Below, piece after piece: positions 1-5,900 of a stretch of DNA of 8,610 nucleotides; within the stretch, counting starts at the first letter, position 1, and the number at the start of each line of letters is the position of its first letter. Made by a program: the position numbers and the translations under genes. The stretch is from positions 1 to 8,610 of the forward strand of contig JANYBY010000258.1 of NCBI GenBank assembly GCA_025360565.1, written 5' to 3'. The stretch is from Bacteroidota bacterium (GTDB lineage: Bacteria; Bacteroidota; Bacteroidia; B-17B0; Aurantibacillaceae). A model generated the notes under the pieces. It had not been told where the DNA came from. It searched no databases and saw only the letters and a program-made list of their open reading frames with translations.

Positions 1-2140
1 CGGTAATTAATTGGTTCAACGATTTTACACATGGATTGTTTGTTATATATTCGGCAATATATTGCTGAACAGGAATATCACTTACTTTTAAAGTTTTAAC
101 CACCTTATAATTTCCAATACTTGGAAAAACAACGCTAATAGGCTGCGGATCCAGTTCAAAAAGTAAGGATGGACTATCACAATTACCAACATTTACCTGA
201 GTAATTGGCGCGCCGACTACAGCGGATATTATGGAGTTAGGCGGATAATTGGTTTTAGTGAGTTCAACACCGCATTCATCGGTGATACTGAACGATACTT
301 CGTAAATACAATCAAAGCATTTAGGCAGGGTACAAGGGTCAGTAAAATCCACCGGTGTAAATTCGTATTTAAAAGTTTGAGTGGAATTAGCGCTTTCAAC
401 AAAAATATTTTTGGAAGAAATAATTGTATAATTATTAGGATCAACTTTATTGAACTTGGTCATATCATCAACTAATGGATCATTAGCATTGTATCCTGCT
501 ATCGCATCAAGCGCGCTTGGTTTATCTCCCATTAAAGCAGTAGCAACTACTTTGCCCTCCATGTTTTTATAGGTGGCACTTATTTGTCCGTTAGCATCTA
601 TCACCATGTTTTTATCGTAATGCCCCGAACTGCCCGCCTCCAAACCGAATAATCGCGGAACTTCTTTATCTCCGGGATTAGAATAAATAAATTTCGTTTC
701 ATGATTATTTCCCAATTTATGAGCATCGCCCGGCATAGTTTGAGTTATCACGCGTCCTGTTTTATCCGGAGAATATTCTACCTGCACAAACGGAAAATTA
801 TTGGCCGTTGGTACATAGCCCTGGCTTCCTTGCTTATTTGGGTTTGAAGGCGAATAATAATTTGCTGCGCCGGTTGATAGTGCTGCATCCATTGGAGCTG
901 TGGGCGCTGTGCAATTTGCCCCAATATCAAAATCAGTTTTACTATAGGCAAGGTTGGCGCCGTTTTTACTAAGTGAATTTATATAATCAAAATAATTTAC
1001 GTTGACTGGAGCAGGCAAAACACTTATTGCGGGACGACCCTGAAAGTCGTAAATAGTTTGCTGTGCTATAATTTTATTATCAGTATTTAATTTTGCCTGG
1101 CTCTGGTGCGCCATTAACAAACCATCCATATAACTTACACCGGAGCCTTTTTTACCATCCTCAGCAAAAGTTAAGGTGCTTACCCAATTCATATTATCAC
1201 CCGTATTACTACTTGTCTGGCCCACATTAAATTTTAAATTGTTGGGATAAGAAAGTACCGAACCGTAATCAGGAGCGCCTACATTATATGTAGACCATAA
1301 GCCTTCAATTCTGTCATTTATATTTGGCCCTTTTCTGCCAACCCCTCTTACCCTGTATAATAAATATCCAGATTCGTAAACAAAGGGTATTTTATAGGTG
1401 TTTTTATTGGTAGTTGCCCTTGTAGCATCGTTTTTAAAATCGTAAATAAGGGGTGCGCCCGGATAATTATTAACCCAGGTCCATTCAAATTCGTATTCCT
1501 CCGCGCCTGGAATAAATTGCCAGAATACTTCCAGGTCAGAAATGCATGTGCCACCCGGACATGGCTTTAATATCACGTTGTAATTAAAATCCGCGGGAGC
1601 AATGCTTGGCACATAATAAACCGAAGGAAAATTGTAATAACGGGTAGCAGTTACCTCCCCTTCTAAAAATAATTCAGGTGGATTTAGTATTACTGCATTA
1701 TTCAATATTTTCTGGGTTGTAATACCGGTTACAGTTATTTCAAGCCTGGCATAATTTCCAACGTTAAATGTTGCTTTATCAAAGTAGGTTCCGTTTTTGG
1801 TAAAAGTTATTGTGAGATTGTTAGATGGGATCGGAGTTGGATTACCATTCACATCATAAGCCGTTGCAATAAAACTTACGGTCGAGGTAAAATCATCAGG
1901 ATAAGAAATATGTTTACTTTCATCAACTCCAAAATTAATAAGGGCTTGATGCTGGTAATAACTGAAGTTTGTTAACCAGCCAGGAGTAGAAAAATACTTT
2001 TCATCATAAACAACAATTTTTTTACCAATAGCAAGACTGCCGTTGCCTAACCGTGAATTTTTTGTTTCAATTGCCCCAAAATAATTCAATACTAAGGCAA
2101 AGAAAAAAAAGAAAAAAAGATTTATTTTTAGTTTTAACAT
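1..2140 (-). CDS. Second giant Rhs-like exported protein, N-terminal 713 residues (partial)
   Basis: The frame opens at the ATG at 2140 and has no stop before the left edge, so the C-terminus is missing. Residues 1-22 form a signal peptide: MLKLKINL, then six Phe and ALVLNYFGA. Residues about 30-180 look Ig-like, with IVVYDEKYF, FIATAYDVNGNP and LEITVTGI. Residues 193-283 resemble fibronectin III, with DLEVFWQFIPGAEEYEFEW, KIPFVYESGYLLYRVRGVG and GLWS. Residues 362-500 have IYDFQGRPAISVLPAP, VQVEYSPDKTGRVITQTMPG and RLFGLE, which follow the order of the DUF6443 region at the start of Bacteroidota Rhs proteins. Residues 507-540 have DANGQISATYKNMEGKVVAT. Residues 600-625 have a cysteine cluster, CTLPKCFDC and DECG. 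The homology is judged from remembered motifs. The missing part could carry YD repeats and a toxin or sorting domain, but none is visible here. Confidence 0.8.
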   Translation of the reverse strand, partial: MLKLKINLFFFFFFALVLNYFGAIETKNSRLGNGSLAIGKKIVVYDEKYFSTPGWLTNFSYYQHQALINFGVDESKHISYPDDFTSTVSFIATAYDVNGNPTPIPSNNLTITFTKNGTYFDKATFNVGNYARLEITVTGITTQKILNNAVILNPPELFLEGEVTATRYYNFPSVYYVPSIAPADFNYNVILKPCPGGTCISDLEVFWQFIPGAEEYEFEWTWVNNYPGAPLIYDFKNDATRATTNKNTYKIPFVYESGYLLYRVRGVGRKGPNINDRIEGLWSTYNVGAPDYGSVLSYPNNLKFNVGQTSSNTGDNMNWVSTLTFAEDGKKGSGVSYMDGLLMAHQSQAKLNTDNKIIAQQTIYDFQGRPAISVLPAPVNVNYFDYINSLSKNGANLAYSKTDFDIGANCTAPTAPMDAALSTGAANYYSPSNPNKQGSQGYVPTANNFPFVQVEYSPDKTGRVITQTMPGDAHKLGNNHETKFIYSNPGDKEVPRLFGLEAGSSGHYDKNMVIDANGQISATYKNMEGKVVATALMGDKPSALDAIAGYNANDPLVDDMTKFNKVDPNNYTIISSKNIFVESANSTQTFKYEFTPVDFTDPCTLPKCFDCIYEVSFSITDECGVELTKTNYPPNSIISAVVGAPITQVNVGNCDSPSLLFELDPQPISVVFPSIGNYKVVKTLKVSDIPVQQYIAEYITNNPCVKSLNQLIT
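2103..2118 (-). repeat. Paired T-runs in the signal-peptide codons of the second giant gene
   Basis: On the plus strand an A8 run (2103-2110) and an A7 run (2112-2118) are separated by one G. The coding strand reads C-T7-C-T8-C and encodes the Leu-Phe6 core of the signal peptide, starting at codon 8. Slippage here would shift the frame almost at the start of a giant protein. The placement resembles phase-variable contingency loci, although the runs are short and may simply reflect Phe codons in an AT-rich genome. Confidence 0.6.
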
Positions 2141-2144
2141 ACTA
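2138..2144 (-). promoter_or_regulatory. Stop-start junction TAG-T-ATG, likely translational coupling
   Basis: The small gene ends with TAG at 2144-2142 and the next gene starts with ATG at 2140, leaving one base between. The upstream coding-strand sequence is A/T-rich (TTTGAAAAAATTA) with no AGG-type ribosome-binding site. Translation of the second giant gene is therefore likely to depend on ribosomes finishing the small gene. This ties the amounts of the two proteins together. Confidence 0.6.
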
Positions 2145-2885
2145 TAATTTTTTCAAATTAGTTAATAATTTATATCCTGTAAATGGTTTTGTTATCTTAA
2201 TCTTTCCTTTCTCGTTAAGAACATATTTTGTTTCTTTAAAATCATCATTCATGGATTCGCTAAGAACAATATCCGCGAACACGGTTTTAAGTTTTGCAAT
2301 TCTATAAACATCATTGTTATCGGAAATTTTTTCTCTGTACACATTTGTAATTTCTTTAACGTTGTAAGTAACCGGATCAAAAACAATGTCAATTACAGAA
2401 TACTGGCCTTGCTTTAAAACAAAAGAATAAGCGCTTAATTCCTTATTTGCGCCGGTTCTGTAAAAGGTTACTTTCTCATAAAAATGGAAAATACTGTCGA
2501 TATCCATTTTCAATGGGTTTAATATCTTTGCTTTTTTTGGTGTTTTTTCTAAAATAATTACCTTATTGCTATTATCAATTACCAAACTATATTTCTCATT
2601 TATAAGCATTTCATTATCTGACTGCTTCATATAGTAACTATTTTTTTTTCTTTTATACACTCCGTCTTCAGTTTCGTAAGGCTTGCTTTCATTGTCAAAA
2701 AACAGTTCATACTTAAGGTTTATTTTAAAATTTTCAAGTTTGCCAAAAGCAGCATTAATATTTTTAAAATCAATTTTCGGGTTTTGACAAAAGGCACAAA
2801 AGACAAACAGATTAATCAAAATAGAAAAACCTGATCGCATAACTCGAGTCTTTACCTTAACTTTCACTTTGATTAATTTTACCAT
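2142..2885 (-). CDS. Small exported protein with a LolA/DUF2092-like pattern
   Basis: The gene encodes 247 residues from the ATG at 2885, which has an AGGA site 10 nt upstream. A second in-frame ATG at 2840 (Met16) would give 232 residues and a more regular signal peptide: MRSGFS, a hydrophobic core ILINLFVFCAF, then Cys-Gln. The 15-residue extension is lysine-rich (IKVKVKVKT). The Cys does not sit in a good lipobox, so a soluble periplasmic product is more likely than a lipoprotein. The mature part starts with an 'Ile-Asn-Ala-Ala-Phe-x-Lys-Leu-x-Asn-Phe-x-Ile-Asn-x-Lys-Tyr' helix-strand pattern. Long alternating strands follow: GVYKRKKNSYYMKQSDNEML, YSLVIDNSNKVIILE, YSFVLKQGQYSVIDIVFDP and VKEITNVYREKI. 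This resembles the convex half-barrel fold of LolA and DUF2092 proteins, which bind lipids or lipoproteins. The fold call is by pattern only. It lies between two giant genes, which suggests a role as partner or chaperone in their export or assembly; this is inference. Confidence 0.8.
   Translation of the reverse strand: MVKLIKVKVKVKTRVMRSGFSILINLFVFCAFCQNPKIDFKNINAAFGKLENFKINLKYELFFDNESKPYETEDGVYKRKKNSYYMKQSDNEMLINEKYSLVIDNSNKVIILEKTPKKAKILNPLKMDIDSIFHFYEKVTFYRTGANKELSAYSFVLKQGQYSVIDIVFDPVTYNVKEITNVYREKISDNNDVYRIAKLKTVFADIVLSESMNDDFKETKYVLNEKGKIKITKPFTGYKLLTNLKKL
2641..2649 (-). repeat. A9 homopolymer tract (coding strand) in the small gene
   Basis: Nine consecutive T on the plus strand read as A9 in the coding strand, within the codons of Arg-Lys-Lys-Asn in KRKKNSYY (about residues 79-86). 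It is one of the longest homopolymers in the window. Runs of this length can slip during replication or transcription. A gain or loss of one base would truncate the protein. Confidence 0.8.
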
Positions 2886-2901
2886 TTTACTTATTTCCTA
2901 C
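2886..2901 (-). promoter_or_regulatory. Intergenic 16 bp with AGGA ribosome-binding site for the small gene
   Basis: Read on the coding strand, the gap between the TAA of the giant gene and the ATG at 2885 is GTAGGAAATAAGTAAA. AGGA sits at 2899-2896, 10 nt from the ATG. This is a fair Shine-Dalgarno match in a group where such sites are often weak. It favours the ATG at 2885 over the internal ATG at 2840. No hairpin or T-run terminator is present, so read-through from the upstream gene is expected. Confidence 0.5.
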
Positions 2902-5900
2902 TTAATTAAAAATTATTCCACCACCACCCGGCAATGCTGCTTTTTTTAACCCACTGCGGGTTTCTTTAACTGTATAAATACCCTTTTCCGTTTCTTTTTT
3001 AATTCGAACTAAAGTTCCTTCTTCATCGTATTCGTAAATAGTTGCGAAGTTTCTATCATCCAGCTCTGCCATTATACGAAGGGAATTGGGATCGTATACC
3101 ATAGTTTTCATATTTGAATTAAAGGGATGTATGCGAATATCGTCGAATAAAAAATGACTGCTGTTGTTTGCGTTCACTAATGACACGTCTATATTTCCGG
3201 TACCTGTTCCTTGAGTTACGGTAAATTCATACTCAAGTTTTTGCCAGCCATTGATGATCGGTGATTTTTTTGGCGGACTTGTGTTGACGATAGTTCCACC
3301 AACTTTAACAAGCACAGTGGCTCCCGTATAATCTGTCACCTGGGGAATATCAGATCCAAAAAAGGTAATTTGTTTTGTCCATACGCTTAATACAAATTTT
3401 TGATCAGAGGCAAACGAATAAAACGGACCAAATAATCCATGATTATCAATTGGTTTAATAGAATAAGGAACGTTATCGTTTCCACCGGCAGGAGTTGGGT
3501 CTGTTAACTTTCTACTTACTGTCAACGAAGTAGTTGTAGGAAATCCTATAGGTACTACAATTGAAGTTTTGCCGGTATGAGCTGATATTTTTGTTAGATT
3601 GGTTTTATTATTATAGAAATTGAAATGTTCAATATAGCCACTTAAATTAGTTGCATTCAAGGCAGAACATTCTCCATTAATATAATCGTAATCTTCAAAA
3701 CTGTCAAAAGCGATCTGGTTAAAATATGCGTTTGAAGCAACCGCGCTTGGCAAAGTTTGATTAAAGCCATATAAAGAACCGGCACGTCTATTAAGCGCAT
3801 CGTTCATCTGCAACACATTTCCGTGTTGATTGACAAGTTGAGTCTCATTATTTTTAACCCAATTGTCGTATGAAAGGTTATAAGATAAAATCGGAGACCA
3901 AAAGCTGCTAATATTACCCGGTGTTCCAAAATGTTTATAGAATGGAAGGAAAACCATAAAGTTACCATCCACTTTAATATTGTTAGAACTGCTTCTGCTC
4001 GTTAAATATGAATAATCATTTTTCGGCCGCCAGTTACCACGGATGCCATACTGATAGGGGTTAATTATATTACCGACAAGTTTACCGCATTGGTAAGTAA
4101 AAGCGGGCGTTGTAGTACAAATCATTCTATTAAAACACAAGCCCGTTGGTTGTCCGTTAATGGTAAACATATTATCATCCGTTTTAGCGAAGAAATATGG
4201 ATTATTGTTAAATGGATTGGTTGCAGGTGGATAAGGCAATTGAAGATAACACCAGAGGTTTCCGCCTGGACTTGGCGGTAATGGCAGAGGTTGAGGAGGA
4301 GCCGCAAATTGATTCGGGTAGGTTAAGGTTGGCTGAGGTATTGCCGAGCAACCTTGAACATCAATCATTCCATCCGGTATGTAAATTTGAGGAACTGCTA
4401 TTGATCCTCCACCAGGAGCTCCACCCCCACTAACTAATAATCCAAAAGTCCCGCTTACATACCTAAATTGATTTCCTGCGCCAAAAATTCCGGAAGTCGG
4501 TGCTTTGAGGGAAGTTGAAAATTGTGCGTTATTTCCACAAAGAAATAAAATACTCATAGTTAAAACGTCTTGAGTTGGGTTTTGACTTTTCGTTAAAGTC
4601 ATATTTAGGGTAAACGCACTTGGATTACTTATAATATTAGTAAATGCATTAAAAGAATTTAGGAAAAGTGATATTTCTGGCGAGTTTGGCGAGCCATAGG
4701 TAACCGGCCCCCCATTGAATGCCCTTGAAGCAACAACAAAATTTGAAGAATTACTTCCGCTGTTAAGCCATGACCTAAATGGATAAATGTTTGTGGCAAA
4801 GATTTGTTTCCAAACCGCAATTTCGCGGGTGGCAAAAGTAGTTTGTGTACAGTTACATGTTGCGGGACCTGAAATATTATTCCCCAGTGGCAACTGCCAG
4901 TTTTCGTTAAACTCAACCGCGCTTGAGCTTAGTACTTTGGTTGCAGGAGTAACATCAATTTTATTGGCCTGAATTGGATTTTGGAGAGAAACCAAAGAAC
5001 TCATTGGTAAGCCCTGCATATTTCGCCTACCTGATCGGGTAATTTTTAATTCGATATTGTTTGGCGTAGTTCCTAAAAAAGTTGTCCCGTCTTCTTTTAT
5101 TAAGTAATTATTATTTGATGCGGCATCATAGGACACCCAAGTTTTTGTATAAAAAGTCGGGATAGGAACCGGAAATTTTTCTTTGACTAAAACTTCGTCG
5201 CCGGGAACAAAAATGGAACCTATCACCTGCCCGTTAATATTATTATAAAAACCGGTGGCATCAAAAATTTTAATACCGTTGTTTTTATAGGCAAGGCCCA
5301 TCCTGTCATACTCCCAATGCGCGGGGTATTTTAAATTATAAACCGGATCGTCAAAATCATTTTGAGTTCTGGTTAAAACAACTTCTCCTGTTTCCTCATC
5401 ATATAAAAGATTATTTGTACTAACTTTCGAATAATTTTCAAAGGCTTCAACATGATCCACGATTCCATATTGATTGATAATTTTTGTTGTACTTATTGAA
5501 TGGAACTCCTTTTTTTCGTGCGAAAAACTTGGCCAAACAAAAACTAAAGGAACATAAAAAGTACAAGCAGCAGAGTTAATATTAATTCCGACTCCTGCGC
5601 CGTAAACATCGCTTTTAGACTGCCGGGAATCGGTCACCATATCGGTTGTTTCGCCAATTATTTTATTTGAAATGCCATTTTTAGAATCGATTACGCTAAC
5701 AGAATTATCAAGCTCATTTGTAGTGCCGGCTTTAATTTTATAAAAATAAGTTATACCGGAATAAGGTAAAATTGCATCCTCAGCAAAATGCTTTTCAGAT
5801 TTTGGTTTTCCATGCATATCGTTTGTTTTGATTCGGTAACCCTGACTCATGTATAATTTATCGGTGCTACCAAATTTTAATAAACTCTTTATTATTTTCG

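Noticed and set aside
206..213. GGCGCGCC palindrome
   Set aside because: It is a single 8-base palindrome inside coding sequence with no partner repeat or operator context, probably chance from Gly/Ala codons.
229..444. Minus-strand 71-codon frame
   Set aside because: It overlaps the second giant gene out of frame, lacks a signal or family likeness, and has low-complexity leucine/isoleucine content.
1348..1554. Minus-strand 68-codon frame
   Set aside because: It overlaps the fibronectin-like region of the second giant gene in another frame, so it is a shadow.
2053..2307. Plus-strand open frame of 84 codons
   Set aside because: It lies antisense to the 3' end of the small gene and the 5' end of the second giant gene, is rich in low-complexity lysine/phenylalanine, and has no ribosome-binding site or family resemblance.
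4090..4433. Overlapping plus-strand open frames of 63 and 73 codons
   Set aside because: Both are antisense to the Pro-rich region of the first giant protein. They arise from its G/C-richer codons and resemble no protein family.
4659..4972. Short open frames on both strands inside the Cys-rich segment
   Set aside because: They are out-of-frame shadows of the giant gene, which has a consistent, motif-bearing frame across the region.
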